DNA of 64,000 nt from Macropodus opercularis (GCA_030770545.1 CM061105.1:15738501-15802500), one strand, 5' to 3'. Shown: positions 12,622 to 25,652, numbered from the stretch's first letter. Translations and numbers: made by a program. Notes: a model not told the origin generated them from the letters alone.

Positions 12622-12821
12622 GTAATAATCATCTGCAGCAGCGCTAAACGTCTCCATGTGGTGGCTCCAGTCCTCAATCAATTCATTAGCATTACAATTA
12701 TTATTATTGTTGTTGTTATCATAATATGGGCGGGCTAGTTAATTTCATTTTTTATCTTTTATCTTCATTGCCATTGAGTTAGGTACTTTATTTTTCTTCA
12801 TTTCTGAAAAGAAGCTGTCCA
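10770..12821 (-). other. basp1: Probable BASP1 3' UTR and polyadenylation region
   Basis: This region lies directly downstream of the BASP1 stop codon on the minus strand and is markedly richer in A/T than the coding exon. It holds an (AAT)10 tract and (ATT)/(GTT) runs. Minus-strand AATAAA hexamers occur at 12,787-12,792 (only about 30 nt past the stop), 10,989-10,994 and 10,778-10,783, with an ATTAAA variant near 11,363. A 3' UTR of about 1.8-2.0 kb ending at one of the distal signals is the most plausible reading, but no cleavage site can be proved from sequence. Open frames in this stretch do not resemble any protein. Confidence 0.4.
12591..12620. repeat. (AAT)10 microsatellite
   Basis: Ten perfect AAT units, continuing imperfectly to 12,629. 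The tract lies about 200 bases past the BASP1 stop on the minus strand, so it is probably transcribed as (ATT)n in the 3' UTR. Confidence 0.95.
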
Positions 12822-13421
12822 TTAATCTTGAACTGCTACGGTTTGATCCTTGCTTGGTGCCTCTGTGGCGTTCGCCTCCTTGGCGGGAGGTTCGGCGGCT
12901 GGTGTTGAACTAGGGGCAGCAGAGGCCTCCTTTGCTGGTGCGGGAGCTGCTGCCTCTGCGGACTTGGGGTCGGGGGAAGCAGCGGGGGCCGCCTCGGCTT
13001 TGGTTGCTGGTGCCGCAGGGGCCTCAGTCTTTTTGGCGCCTGCCTCGTCTTTGCTCTCGGCGGCCTTGGCCTCGGGCTCCTTGGTGGCAGGTGCCGGGGC
13101 AGCTGGTTTCTCCTCAGCCTTGGTGGGCTCTGCGCTCTTGGGCGCCTCTGTGTTCGGCTCAGCGTTGGCGGCAGGTTTCTCGGGCTCCTTTGCGGCCGGA
13201 GCTGCGTTTTTCTCCTCCCCCTTCGGTGCAGCGTCTGCTGGCGGCGCCTCCTTGGCCGCCGTGTCGTTCGCTACCTCCTTTGCATCGCTGGCAGCCTGGG
13301 CACCGTCTTTTGGTGCTTCGCTCTCCTCGGCGGAGGCTCCCTCTGCTTTAGCATCCTTGTCCTTGGTCTTGTCATCGTTTACATTGTATCCCTTCTTCTT
13401 TTTGCTGAGCTTGCCTCCCAT
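12822..13421 (-). CDS. basp1: BASP1, brain acid soluble protein 1 (CAP-23/NAP-22)
   Basis: Complete 199-residue protein, stop codon included. The start MGGKLSKKKKGYNVND is the signature of BASP1: Gly2 is the N-myristoylation site, and the following lysine cluster (residues 4-10, with Ser6 as the PKC target known from mammals) is the effector domain that binds calmodulin and PIP2 at the inner plasma membrane of neurites and growth cones. The rest is a disordered Ala/Pro/Glu/Lys chain without Cys, Trp or Phe, containing the BASP1 word KKTEAPAAPA and a C-terminus (DQTVAVQD) close to the mammalian DQTVTVKE. At 199 residues it is somewhat shorter than the mammalian protein (about 227). The whole protein is in one exon, as in other vertebrates. 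The first ATG is fixed by the myristoylation motif and by a splice acceptor 16 bases upstream. Confidence 0.97.
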   Translation of the reverse strand: MGGKLSKKKKGYNVNDDKTKDKDAKAEGASAEESEAPKDGAQAASDAKEVANDTAAKEAPPADAAPKGEEKNAAPAAKEPEKPAANAEPNTEAPKSAEPTKAEEKPAAPAPATKEPEAKAAESKDEAGAKKTEAPAAPATKAEAAPAASPDPKSAEAAAPAPAKEASAAPSSTPAAEPPAKEANATEAPSKDQTVAVQD

Positions 13422-13437
13422 TTTGGATCTCTGGACT
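13422..13437 (-). other. basp1: BASP1 5' UTR segment of the coding exon, with splice acceptor
   Basis: On the minus strand the start codon is preceded by 16 untranslated bases. Before these comes a pyrimidine-rich tract ending CACTTTCAG, a good 3' splice site with its AG at 13,439-13,438. A further AG two bases in could serve as an alternative acceptor. This matches the BASP1 structure of an untranslated first exon spliced just upstream of the ATG. Confidence 0.75.
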
Positions 13438-14407
13438 CTGAAAGTGAAGGAGAAAAAATAATGTTTAGTGTTTTAGAAGCGTTGATTTAATTAACATGAA
13501 GTCACATTTGAGAGTTTTTTTCTCTTTGTGACTCTGAAGCTTCTCTGTCTTCAGTGCAAACTACAACACACATGATCTATTACAAGAGACCAAGAAGACG
13601 AAAAAAGCTCATATGAGCCAGAAAATCCACACGGTGCTGATAAGGAGTCTGGAAAAGCATCATTGTGCATTTTTGATGTGTGCACTCATCCTGAACTACA
13701 AACTCCTCTGAGAGCCTCCCAGCAGGACACATCCCCCTGTCGAATCAGCCAAGAGCTCATTTAAACACGAGGAGAAGAAAATCAACACTTCCATCAACCT
13801 GCATGTGAGACACCCTTCATGTGTCTCCTGTGTCTTTGTCAGGGAAAGTTTGGATTAACCGGCGCTTCCGGTGTCAACGCCATGTTCCTCTGCGTTAACT
13901 GTGAAGCCTTAATGCAACGCTGTGTGAGCTGTGTTTGTGTTTTCACTGGCTGATTTCTGGCTCGCTCCTTCAGTCGATGTGGTTTTTGCGGATCTCACCA
14001 TCTGTCTGCTCGATGGGGGAGAGGACTTCAATACCACAACAAACCAGGCGCCTTCAGAGCAAAGCCTGAAGGACGAGGTTTGATATATGAACTCTGGCGG
14101 GCGGTTCTGCTTTAAAAAGCCCCAGAGGAAGCCTCAGTTTGTTGAAATGCTGCTGTCTGCACTAATTACCCAAACAGCATTCGAGCAAATAAAGAAATTC
14201 AAGATATTTTCTAACCTTGAAGAGTATTTTCACTGCATTGCTAAATCTAAGTCAACGGACAGAGTTTGGAGAACTTCAGACAACAGGACAAACCCCCAGA
14301 GAGACAGGCTGACAATCACTAATGATGCAACTCGCAGCATGTCTGGAAATCTTCTGTAGGGTTAAGGCGAAAAAGACGCTGCTCTCAGGTTCGCCCTGAA
14401 TGGAATG

Positions 14408-14450
14408 GTGGCGGCGAATCCACTCAAAATGCTAATGGCCTCGCCGCCAC
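14408..14450. repeat. GC-rich 10-bp inverted repeat with 23-nt spacer
   Basis: GTGGCGGCGA at 14,408-14,417 and TCGCCGCCAC at 14,441-14,450 are exact reverse complements. The spacer is AT-richer and includes GCTAAT. The sequence could form a stable hairpin or be a pair of opposed factor sites. Confidence 0.8.
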
Positions 14451-14920
14451 TGACTGAATTACTCCACTATTCATGCAAAGTTGCCCCCAGTGTCCAAACG
14501 CTGGTATCTGCTGTTCCTGCCGCCGCTTTCCACGGGGCACAATGGAGGTCTCTCTGCGGCATCACATCGTCTGACTCCTGGCTTGTGCTGCCAGTACAAT
14601 GGCTCACAATCAACTGCGCAGACAACAGTGTCTTTTCAAATAACGGCACGCTCCCTCGCCGCTGGGCGTGTGTTTGAAGAGCTGGGGCAGGGCTGAGGCA
14701 ACCTGGAGAAAAGGCCCTGAACTTCACAGAGACTTCATTTAACCTGCAAACTGCCGTCGGGAAGCACAAAGACAGTCTGATGTGGTGTGAACATCCACGA
14801 TCGCTTCATGCAGAGGAGGTTTATCTGCTGTCATTCTCCCGGAAGCGTCTGAGAATCTCCAGTTTTAAATGGGACGCTTTGCTTCATTCTTACCGTCTTT
14901 AAACCGAGCTAAAGCATCAG

Positions 14921-14934
14921 CCACCAGGGGGCAG
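14921..14934 (+). promoter_or_regulatory. CTCF motif, forward orientation
   Basis: CCACCAGGGGGCAG matches the vertebrate CTCF core CCACNAGGGGGCRS, with suitable flanks (CAG upstream, ACTGG downstream). It lies about 1.5 kb inside the probable BASP1 intron and points toward the promoters. Occupancy is inferred. Confidence 0.65.
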
Positions 14935-16773
14935 ACTGGAGCATATTCAGCCATCGCGTCGCCAACGTCATTTCTTTTTGGTAAACTTGCGTCTTGTTTA
15001 CAACATAAACAAACAACGTGGCAACAGAAATTGATGCTGACATAAAGTCTTTAAAAAGGACGACATGTCGAGATGCCAGTAGCGGTGGTAGTTCACCGCA
15101 GCCCTTTGTGTCATGTCTGACAGCCGGACATTTCATTTTTCTCATTTGTCCTGCCTCAACCGCTGGCTCTGAATACTCCACCCTGCAAGATGCTGAGTTT
15201 GCACCTCACTCCTGATCAGTCGCATCAGCGCTCGGTAACAATCAACGGTCAGATTCCCGCTGCTGAGTCGCTTGATGTGTTCTACTCCCTGAAGGAACAC
15301 GTGGTCGAGCTCTCCTCCTTTTATTGTTTTTCTCAAACTCTCTGACAAGTCATCCTTCACGCCCACACACCAGCAGCACTGCCTGGCTCTGCTGCTCTCT
15401 GTTCGTCCCAACACCCACTTTCCTCTCCGCAATAATCCCCCATCATCCCTCCATCGCCTTCTCCGTCTCCGCTCCTGTCGGCTTCATCTGCAGTGGCTTC
15501 AGTCCTGGGTGTGACTTCAATCCTCCAAATGGCTTCTCCTCCCACCTCTCCCTCCGTGGTTTATCTTTCTCTCTCTGCCTGTGCTCTGTCTTTTCTTTAG
15601 TCAGTTCTATTATGGTACCAGTCAGTGAAGTGGTCAGTGTTCACCACCTGCTCAGCGCCAAACAGACGACAGCTGGTGAAAATGTATTTACAACTAGTCA
15701 TGAGGCAGATTAAACGTGTCTGAGACCGTCCCTCCGCTACGATCAGCCCCACTGCTCAGCCAGATGGAGGTCCAGTGGTGGGCTCGACCCCCCAGGCTCC
15801 GTGTTAAGGGTTAAACCTTTACTGGATTCCCATCCTGGCTGGACACGGGTAGAAAGCAGACGAGGAGGCTTTTCACTGGCTGCCGGTCACGAAAAGCTAT
15901 TTTTACTGCATTTGCCTAAAAAGAATGTTGATGAGGAAAACGCTCCCGTTTCTACCAGCCGTCATCTGCTACTGCTTCGTGTTCAGTGAGGTGACGGGTT
16001 GGTTTTCTAGGACAGTGACAGACCTGCCGTCTCCTCCGGCCTTGAGCTTGAAGCAACACCGCTTCACCACCTGTGTCACACTGACCTGCATGTTGAGGAA
16101 CTGATACTGAACCGACCTCCAGCCACAACACGTCCGTCAGACTGAGCTCGCTCTGTGACGTACACACCTCAACGTAAACTCTTTGTGATGAAGGCCTCTG
16201 CAGAAGCTCTAAATGTGAGTAACAGATGCATTCCACGCTTTGCACCGTGACACAGGCTTGAGCGCGTCCTCCTGCTGCCATCCTGCCGGCTGAGTTAGAA
16301 GTCTGCTCAAGCAAACTGCGGCAGCCGAGCACAGGAAGCTGAGTGGACAGGCAGGAAAACTGGAGCAGAAAATTTGGCCCAATCACACACAGAGACACAC
16401 ACAAATGCCCACACGAGCTCTCTGCACTGAGCTGGAAGTAACGGGGGAGCGGAGGATGCTGGGAGTTTGGAGCGCACCGTCGGAGGACAATGCTTTGAGT
16501 TATTCAAGTAGCTGAAATGACAGATTGTCGTCGGCAACAAAAACCTTGTGCTATTTTAAACGAGCCAAAGACGATGCAAACGTATGCACAGAGTTGTTAG
16601 CGTCAGCTGAAGTCAAAGCTAAAGGCTCTCGACGTGAAGGTGCTGCTTTCGCCACGACGCCCCAGGGTTTTAGTTGCGCAGTTGGCAGTTTCCAACTTGT
16701 AGATTTACCAAGATCAACAACAGACGCCTGCAGAGACAGTTCATCATTAAACCAGCACTGTTGTTGCTTTGTT

Positions 16774-16798
16774 CACACACACACACACACACACACAC
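16774..16798. repeat. (CA)12 microsatellite
   Basis: Uninterrupted CA dinucleotides inside the probable BASP1 intron. Confidence 0.95.
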
Positions 16799-19700
16799 TG
16801 CCCACCGCTTATTTTGTCCTCAAGCTAATCACAAACGCACTCACACAAAAGCCAGACACACATAATAAACCCGCACACACAGGCTGTGGACTTTGGAGGA
16901 TCAGTCGCCAAACAGGGATACGACTGAGTGTTGCGACCACAGAGAGCTGCTGCTGGTCCGAGACGGAAGCCAGAGACGCGTCGAGGCGTTTACTACTCAA
17001 CAGAAAATCGCTCCCGCAGAGGAAACCAGCAGCACACAAAGCTAAACAGAAGTGAAACCGATTAGCTCCATCTCTGTGGGTTCAGTGGCATTTCCAGCTG
17101 TAAAATCCTCCCCCCTCAGGCGCTCACATGGCCTCCACGTCTGCAAGGCGGCGAACGGAGAGGAGCTTCGATTATGACCCTGGATACAGCAACAGGATCC
17201 TCCCCTGGACTCGCTGGAGTACGGCCATTTCACCTGAAGCCACCAAAACTACGAAGGCCTTTTCATTTACTGTTGCTGGAGGATTTGTACCAGCAACCTA
17301 TCGCTTACACAGAATATACACATGCTGTATCAAATCAAGCACATTCTTAAATGAAGTGAATCACTGAGTGAATCATCACATCTCACATGACAAACATTTG
17401 TGGCCTTTGCGTTTCCCTCATCTGGTCGCTCGAGCTCTGCTTTTACTGCTGAGTTGAGCCACAATCCTCCCTGAATGCACGGCCACACCTGCTACAGCAC
17501 CGCTGAGCTTCATGTGACTGATGAGACTTGTCGAGCGCGTTCGCTGCCCTGCTCTGTTTTCTCAGACAGATTAGCGACTCGTGGAGGCCAGGGACAAAAG
17601 TAGCAGCTCGCCAGTGAACCTCAAGGCCTGTTTGGTGTTTACACGGTGCCAAACCTGCTGCCTCTGCTGAAAACGGCAGCCTTGACCACACAGCTGTGTC
17701 TTAGCATCCAGCTCCAGTCACTTCATGTAAAGCTGAGGAACAGGAGAGCAGGTCAGAGACCCAAGCAACGCTGAGCAGAAAGACACCTCGCTTAAGAAAA
17801 ATACGCAATGACTTGAGTGCAGAAATGCTGGACGGGACAGGAGAACTCTGGTCAATGTGTAACGTCACGCGAAGTTCAAACTCGGATCTTTATCTCGGCC
17901 AGTCGGAGACGAGAAAGGCAGCACATCCACCCGGAGAGCACAGCTTGCATTTATGTTTGTGGAAAACAATCCTATAATCCTGGAACAAAACAGGCTTAGT
18001 CGTGTTTATTTAGCCAGTCGAAATGTGATGTTTCTAGTGAAGGGGCCTCTTATCTGTTTATTACGTTTTATTATTGTGCATCATTGCCAAATCAGTTCAG
18101 GAAGGGCCTCAGTGAAGAATGTCTCATTTTAAAGTGATGCATCGTTCTCAGGGTGAGGTGAAGAAGTCATTACTGCTTTGGCAGCATGGGGACGTTTGCT
18201 TGGTAACGCTACTCAACAGGATGCCACAGATAACAAATAGTCACGTAAAACTACTCTGTGTGACGTCTGACGTGGGTCAGAGCTGGACTAAACATCAGGA
18301 TTGTTAGTTATGTGCAGTAGAAACTCTGCTGAGGGAAAGAAGATGTAGGTCCGAGTTGATGGTTAGGTCAACAAACCGTTGGTCTCTGCAGGTTCCTGTT
18401 GTAGTCACGACGGTGATCTAACCTGGTCAGAGACGGTTCAAGCCAATCATCTCTGCTACACTGGATGCTTTTCAAGTCTTAACATGAATTTCTGAACATG
18501 CATCTTGATCAGATTTCTGTGCTTCCCCACAATGAGAAGGATTTTCTCATGTGCACATACATTTATTCATGAGCAGCATCAGCAGCTTATGGCAGACGTG
18601 GTTAAAAAAAGCATCCTGCAGTGCAGCCGACATACGACTGCTGTTTACTGGCAGAACATCAAACCGCGCTACATTTCCTCTGAGAGGGAACGATTCCAAT
18701 CCCTTCCAAGAGTTTTACACCCACACGCGAACTGCAGCTCATAGATTAGAAAACGTCTGCCGGCGCGCATCTGGACGTGTGAACCACAGTTTGCTTGTTG
18801 AGCAGACAGAGGCTGGACCCATCAACAGTGTGTGGTAAGAGCCTCAGTGATACCTTTGAAGGACCGACAGAGGCGACAAAGTGCTGCGATGCTCTGCCCA
18901 TCAGAGGCTTGAGCCGCTGTGGTACTGGAAACGTAATCCGCTCTGACTTCTGCAGATTTATCGTCTGAGCTGTGTTGCGGCGATGAATCAATGCAAACCC
19001 AGCCAGAAACGAAGCCGCGTATTCCTGCTGCAGCGTCTGCGTATCCGCCAATCCAACGTTATCGTGCACACACACGGCCCCTCAGCTCAGCCACAGTCAC
19101 ATTTCACGTCATGAAATGATGCGCCGCTGTTTGGCAGACGTCCGTTTCCTGGGTGGCTTCATTCAAAAGTTCCTCCACCGGCCATAAGCTCTGTAACAGC
19201 AACAACGGCCAAGACAACGGCGCCTCGGAGGACTCGGAGTCCGTCCATGGGCGCTGCTCACTGTTTAATCACCGGTTTGCACACCGGGGTTCCTAATAAA
19301 ATGGCCGGAGAGCGTTTATTCATTATCCCTTCTTGATAAGATCTGAGGCTGTGACAGCCTGGTGTCAGTCTGGGTGCATGGGCACGTCTTGTTATTATCG
19401 TGTCGCATGTAGGGACTCCCGGTTCTTATCTTTAACTTCCGTTAAATATTGAAGCAGGGTTAACACCTTTGGTTAATGAAGCTGGGATCCAGGCAGAGCC
19501 ACTGGGTGAGAGGCGTCCTCCACAGGGAGGAGGCTGGTTCTGCAGGAGGCCGTGAGGGCTGAGCACAGACGCACAAACACACAACTCCTGCACAGATAAA
19601 CACACACGGGCTGTTTATTAATGAGAAATGTGGACAGTGTCTGAGAAATATGCGACCCCTGACCCACTCACAGCTCCGCTCCAGGCTAACACGCACACAC

Positions 19701-22059
19701 ATCCATCAGCTTGAAGGCTGCCGTAAAGAAAACAAGGAGCTCGGCCAAACACGCACAGCCTGGAGAAGCCACCCGGGCCAGACGCGACCACGTATTCGGG
19801 CCTTTTTTGCCAAATAATCCAGGCAACAGTTAAATCTGCTGTTCAACCTACCGACAACGCGCGGCTCCGTGGCTCACTGTGTTTTTATGAGCAGAAACAA
19901 CCCGCGTACGGTCGAACGCGAGGCGCTGCAGGGTACAGCCGTGGCCCGATGCGCGACTGAGCCGGACAAGTCCAAGGCCCTGGTTCTGGCGTTCATCACA
20001 GCGGACCAGGTGACCCGCGGCCTTGGAGCAATGCACGGGATGAACTGTGGTTCTCGCTTCATCACGTCATGACTTAGACCTGAGCATGTTTACAGAAGCA
20101 CAAACTCCTAATGATCCAGTTAAGGGAGGGTTTGTTTGGAGGCTGATGGTTCCTACATGAAAACTGGGTCTCACTGTGTGTGTTAAAAATCCTAGTTTAT
20201 TGTAGATGTTTGGAGCCAAAGCTAATTCAAGGATAAGTGTGTGTTGTTATTCTACAATGAGCGACTGTAATCACTGCTGTCAACAACAGTCAAAGTCTGA
20301 GGAACCCGGGTCTATAATGAATAGAAAAGTTGTTTCCCCTCCGCTGCCTCCTTCTCTGTTTTGTTCCAGGACTGAGTTCCTGCAGGTGGAGTCACGTGTG
20401 GAGACGGGAACAGGATGGATCTCGTTTTCAGCTCGTATTCCTGACCTCTGGTCTTCGATTCCTCGCTTCGTTTCATCCTCCCTTTGAAGTTAAATGGGTT
20501 TCGAGCAGTCGGCCCCATCGCCAGGTCTTGTCTCCATAAATGAGATGTGACCATGACAAACTTCCCTCCTTCTGCGTTTAAGGCTTGTAGTTGAAAACCC
20601 AGCAGAAAAGCGAGGAAGGTCGCACGACTGAGTCCATACGTGTAGAAAACACTTCAGTTTTCTTCTCACTGACTTTGTCTTTCTTTACTGTTTCTGTCTT
20701 TCCAAGGCTCAGCTGGTGGCCCAACTTCGCAGAAACCGACTAAAGTACAATTGAAATTGTCATCGGGGGTTTCACAGATGAGACAGGTGCCACTCAGCTG
20801 CAGAGAAATCTATATCAGAAGAGAACGTTCAAAGCAAAGGTGAAACCTTCCCTCAGTAAGAGATGAAGTGACAAACGTGCTGGAAGGATCTGAAGACGGA
20901 GCATCTCCCCGAAACGACTACTGAGGATCAGGGTGTTTTACTGGCTGTTTAATGGACTGACGTCTGAGGTGACGGCGCTTTAATTCAAGCCAGTGCAGCA
21001 ACTCGCCATTAATTCTACTTTTAAACCTCTGCCTGTTCTCTAGAATAAAAACAATGACACTGACACATTAAGAGCAGTAAGAAGCTTCTACTGACAACAA
21101 CAGCAGCTAATGACCAGCAGGAAACGGTCAAGTGTCCAATTAAATTAAAGATGAACTGCAGCGATCGATCGTGTTTGTAGACGTTGGCTTTCTTCCCTTG
21201 TTCACGGGCCGCGGGTTTTAAAGCTCAGGAGGAACCTGCTGAACCCTGTGGCTCGATGTCTGATTGATGCAGCTTCCAGTCATTTCTCCTGGATGTGAGC
21301 CAGCACATCTCCATGACATTCCTTCCATTTTCCTTCCTTTCGGGGTCGTCATGAAGCTTAACGTGACAGTTGTTGATTAACTTTATTGTCCCTATACTAT
21401 TATGTTTCTAATCTACCAACAAAAAGGGGATTGAACTGTTTTACGTTTGTAAGATCAGACTAAAACTAAACACATGTATTTACCTCTGTGTGAACATTTA
21501 GCTTTTCCCCAGTCTCTTGTCCAAAAATAGCTGCAGAGTCTCACATCCTCTGGGAAATAATGTCTCTGTGGGAGTAGAAAGTGGAGCACGTCCACTTGAA
21601 ACAGAACATTTCCTTCTGAAAACAGCGTCTTGTAATTATTTTGTGTCTTATTCCTCAGCGACGAACAACAAACGCCTGAGTTTAGCAGAACCCGGCTCCG
21701 GTGGGCGTCCACCTGCCTCGGCCGCCACCGACCTCTGAAAGCTCCATCCAGTCGTACTTGAATTTGCCTTTGGAGATTTGTAGAGTTGCTACAGAACAGC
21801 CATAGAGCTGTGTCTAAAAGCTACGGTTGTTTACTCAAACACGTCAATCTGACACCTTAAACTGTATAAACCACAAACATTGTGCCCTCCAGCTGCATCT
21901 CTCGTCACCTGTGACATCTATTCATAGGAAGCCAAGACGTGCCAGTGAGTGATCGCCCTCAGGCCCGGGCGGATTCGGCCATCGTTCGCTCATCGCTTAC
22001 ACCTGAGCTTGTTAGTCTGTTGTCACGTTAATCAGATCACCGCACACCCAGTGCTACCA

Positions 22060-22074
22060 GTTGCCGAGGGCAAC
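22060..22074. promoter_or_regulatory. RFX-type X-box with 3-base spacer
   Basis: GTTGCC and GGCAAC are exact inverted half-sites around GAG, fitting GTNRCC(0-3N)RGYAAC. It is isolated within the probable BASP1 intron. Confidence 0.45.
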
Positions 22075-24898
22075 GGAAGCGCCCAGCTGGAGGTCACTCG
22101 TCACGCATCGCCGTGTAGAGCCGATGCGGTAACAGACGCATTTTCATCAAGTCTGCGTCACAGCACCCGACAGCGACGCTCAGATGTGTCCTGCCCCACA
22201 TCTGCAACGCGAAAGGAAAGATCCTGCTCTAAACTCTCTAAACGAAGCTTTGGCCTGAAAATATTACACAACAGGAAACCACCAACTTTATTTTATCTTG
22301 AAAATGTGTCAGTTGCGAGCTGACACTTTCAAAGCGTGCTACAGAGAGACCAGTTCGGACTGATGAGGATGATACTCGATGACTCGTTTCCCTTAATGCA
22401 TGAAGAATGCAGAGAATGTGGCCTTCAGGAATCCTGCTGGTGCCTTCGTGAACATGGCGCATGAACCGCGATCTCATGACAGAGCCCTGAAACTCAGCGC
22501 AGGTCATTTCTACTCTGCTCACATTACTAAGACGTGGCTGACGCATTGACGTAGCAGGTCGGTCACTCGGGGTCCATTGGTCCATGACGAAGCAAAGGTT
22601 ACGGCTGTCGCTCAGTGGATATTTCTGCAGATCTCTGGAACCGGTTTGGGTGTTGGTTGCGTAAGTCACTTCCTGATTTCACAAAGCAGAACTGCTGCAG
22701 AATCAACCTAAATGCACCATTTACAGTATATGTATTTTCCACCAGAATGAAGGTAATTAATCTATAAATGCAACACTGTGTTGTTGAGATTTGAAGGTTG
22801 TGCTGCTGAAACACATCTGCGTCATACAAAGAGTTGAACAAACCTTTGCTGACTCTAGAAAGTGGACGCCGGCTTGTTGGTGGTGAGTTTGGCGAACACG
22901 AGACCTTGAACTACATCAGTGCTCAAACATCAGCAATCTGTCGCCCACGCTAACACTAATAACACAAAAATGAGTGAAACATGCTGAACAATGGAAGCTG
23001 CTCGCTGCTAAACCTCTGCTTTCACGCTGGCAGGCTGCCCCTTCGTCTGCTACATCAGTCTGTCCCTGGAAGTGTTTTCATAGCAGCTCTGTCCGTTTAT
23101 TTATAATACCCCGTTATTCATACTGTCTCTTGGTAGGAAGCTTCGTGTCCTGTGCTGGTCTGATTTTCGATTTGGACTAAAGTGATATTAGAAAAAGTCC
23201 TTTTCAACTTAACTGTAATGTGCTGGGTGTGAAACTTGAACGTCCCGGAGGACAGCAGCGTGGATGCAAAGCAGTGGCGAGCACGGCAGCAGCATATCAA
23301 TGCCTGCGTTCTTTTCCATGAAATATTCATTTAAGCAGAGCTTTTCAGCAGAAGGAGGGACGACGCTCACACATGCACGCGACACGTCCCATTACTATCT
23401 ATACCATTATTCTCTGCCTCTGTACAATGAGATGCACAGAAAACCTTTTTCAGACCTTAATTTAGCTTTTGTACGTAAACAAACCAAAATGTGAACTTGT
23501 CAAATGTGGCAGCAGCCTTCACTCTGCCAGGAGTGAATTACGATTGGTGCCAAGCAGTTTAAGGATGTCACACGTTACACTCAACTCATCCGCTGACTCC
23601 TGACCGTTTGTGGTCGGATCAGCTGAATGAGTCCGTTCGGCCCTGCTCTCGCTTCCGCCGTCTCCACAGCGTCTGCTCACTCCCTGGCTTCACACCCACA
23701 CGATGACCAACTGTGCCGCAGTCACGCACTGTGTCAGGGACCAGCTGTTCTGTGTTGTCGCGCCGTTTCAGCGAACATAAAGAGGATGTCTTCACTCACG
23801 TCAGCTGGGTTGATGGTTTCACACCTGTGGCTAAATGAGGATTTACTGGTTCAGATGACCTTTACCGCTGCTAGTTACAGTACAGGTGAGGAACTGATGC
23901 AAAGCTTCCTGGAAAACAAATTTAAAGTCCTAAAGTAAATTCAGGAGAAATAAAAGATTGGATTTCATGCATCATAAATTTGGTTTACAAATAGAAAATA
24001 GTTTTGATATTGCATCGCCTGTAAAAGTCAAACCCCAAGGCCACGCTGACGCAAATTAAAGTCTGTCTGCTGGCAGAACATCATCAGCTAAACGGATTCA
24101 TCTCCATGAAGCCTTCAGTTTAGCGCGAGGGTCCATCTTCTCCTCGCTTGGTCCGACCCAAACGCGCCGTCTGACGATCCAGGCTTGGTTTTCATGGCGC
24201 CTCTGTGAATTTCAATGACGCGTCTCTTTTCATCCTCAGATGACACTGACATACGCGAAGAAGTTGTCTCACTACCACACTTTGATTTCAGTTTGCTGCA
24301 GGTCTTCTATCGGCCTTTCAGCAGCACCTGGCCTCCTCTCTGAAGAAGCGGCAGCCATTTTGAGCGAGACCACACGCTGTACATGTAAGATAAGCTCCAA
24401 TATACTGCACATATTAAACCACGAGCCAAAATGGACCCTGCTCAGAGTCGCAGGCAGCACAGGGTGGATGTTTGACTGTAGTCGTCTCTGTCATTTCACA
24501 CGGACTCTCCGGTCGCTGTTGTGACAGCCGACTCTATCTTCCACTCCATCAAAGGCTCCTGCCAATAATCCTCCTCCCAGCCCACAGTCCCAGAAACACG
24601 CGCGAACGCTGTCAAGTGCTCACTTTATGTACTTTCAAAGAAAGCACGAGTCTGTCGCTGTGTTCTCCTGGCAGCCGCAGCTGAATACCAACGAGAAGAC
24701 TCGACCACTGTGGGAGCTCGATGTTCTGACCGCACAGAACTGGAGAATAACCCAGTCTTCATTTCTGGTTCAGTGTGACCTGGCGACCTGTGGTAGCGAC
24801 CCAGTGTGTGTGGAGGACGAGCTGTTCCCAACAGAACCTAACTATTAGAACAGTCGTTATACTAACATGAAGGATGAGATGTAAATAAGACATGTTAC

Positions 24899-24916
24899 TG
24901 TGTGTGTGTGTGTGTG
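24899..24916. repeat. (TG)9 microsatellite
   Basis: Nine perfect TG units. Confidence 0.95.
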
Positions 24917-25652
24917 TTCTGATGCTCAGGCTGGAGAAGAGAACTGGGCCTTTGTGTTCTCTGCTGTGTTTGCATGTTACTGAATATTTAGGGCAGCTTT
25001 GCTCTTTGAATTATTTGAATACCTTCCTTTTTCTGTTTCATTTTAACAATAGAATACCTGAAACCCCGAACAGGTGATCAGCGTCACGTGGTGAGGAACT
25101 GCTCAGCGAGGAGGCAGACAAATGGATGCAATTCTGACAATTCTGCCCCCGGATTTTGGGGATGTTCATTTTGTGAATTTCAACAAACGTAGCTCTTACG
25201 TTTCTTTGGGTCTTTGGGAGCGATGCCTTCATGCACCTGCACACTGACAGCTGGCATCTCTGTTTTCTGTGCTGCTCCAATGGAACCAAACCTTATTCTC
25301 TATGCACACATGGAAATCAGGTGCAGTTGAGTCATCTGATGTCACAAAGGTTCCCGACTGCTGACTGTTACATCTGCTAAAATAAGATCCTTCCCGTCAT
25401 TACTTCTGTTCTGCATTTCCTGATTAGATGTCAGAGGAACATGCACGTCCAATATTACGAGAAGTTACATTTGTGACGGGTGAGATCGAGAACAGGGGAT
25501 ATGTCTAATTACAGCTTATCCTTATAACGCTGGATAGAGTCCGCATGCAGAGGCTTCAGATGGCTTCTAAACCCACCTGGGGCCTGCTTCAGAGTATTTC
25601 TTTTGCCTCTGTCTTGCTTTCAGCTCGGCTTTGGAGGGCTCTATCTCTAGTG

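Noticed and set aside
12932..13351. 139-codon open frame, Arg/Pro/Trp rich, also across BASP1
   Set aside because: Another compositional shadow of the same exon.
12850..13461. 203-codon open frame on the plus strand opposite BASP1
   Set aside because: It is antisense to a clear BASP1 coding exon. The frame is open only because of the GC-rich Ala/Pro/Glu codon composition, and its product is Ala/Ser/Gly low complexity.
16525..17055. 176-codon open frame
   Set aside because: Runs through the (CA)12 microsatellite and has no similarity to known proteins.
22161..22175. REST/NRSE-like CAGCACC...GACAGCG
   Set aside because: The half-sites are one base apart, not the canonical spacing, so it is not a credible RE1 element.
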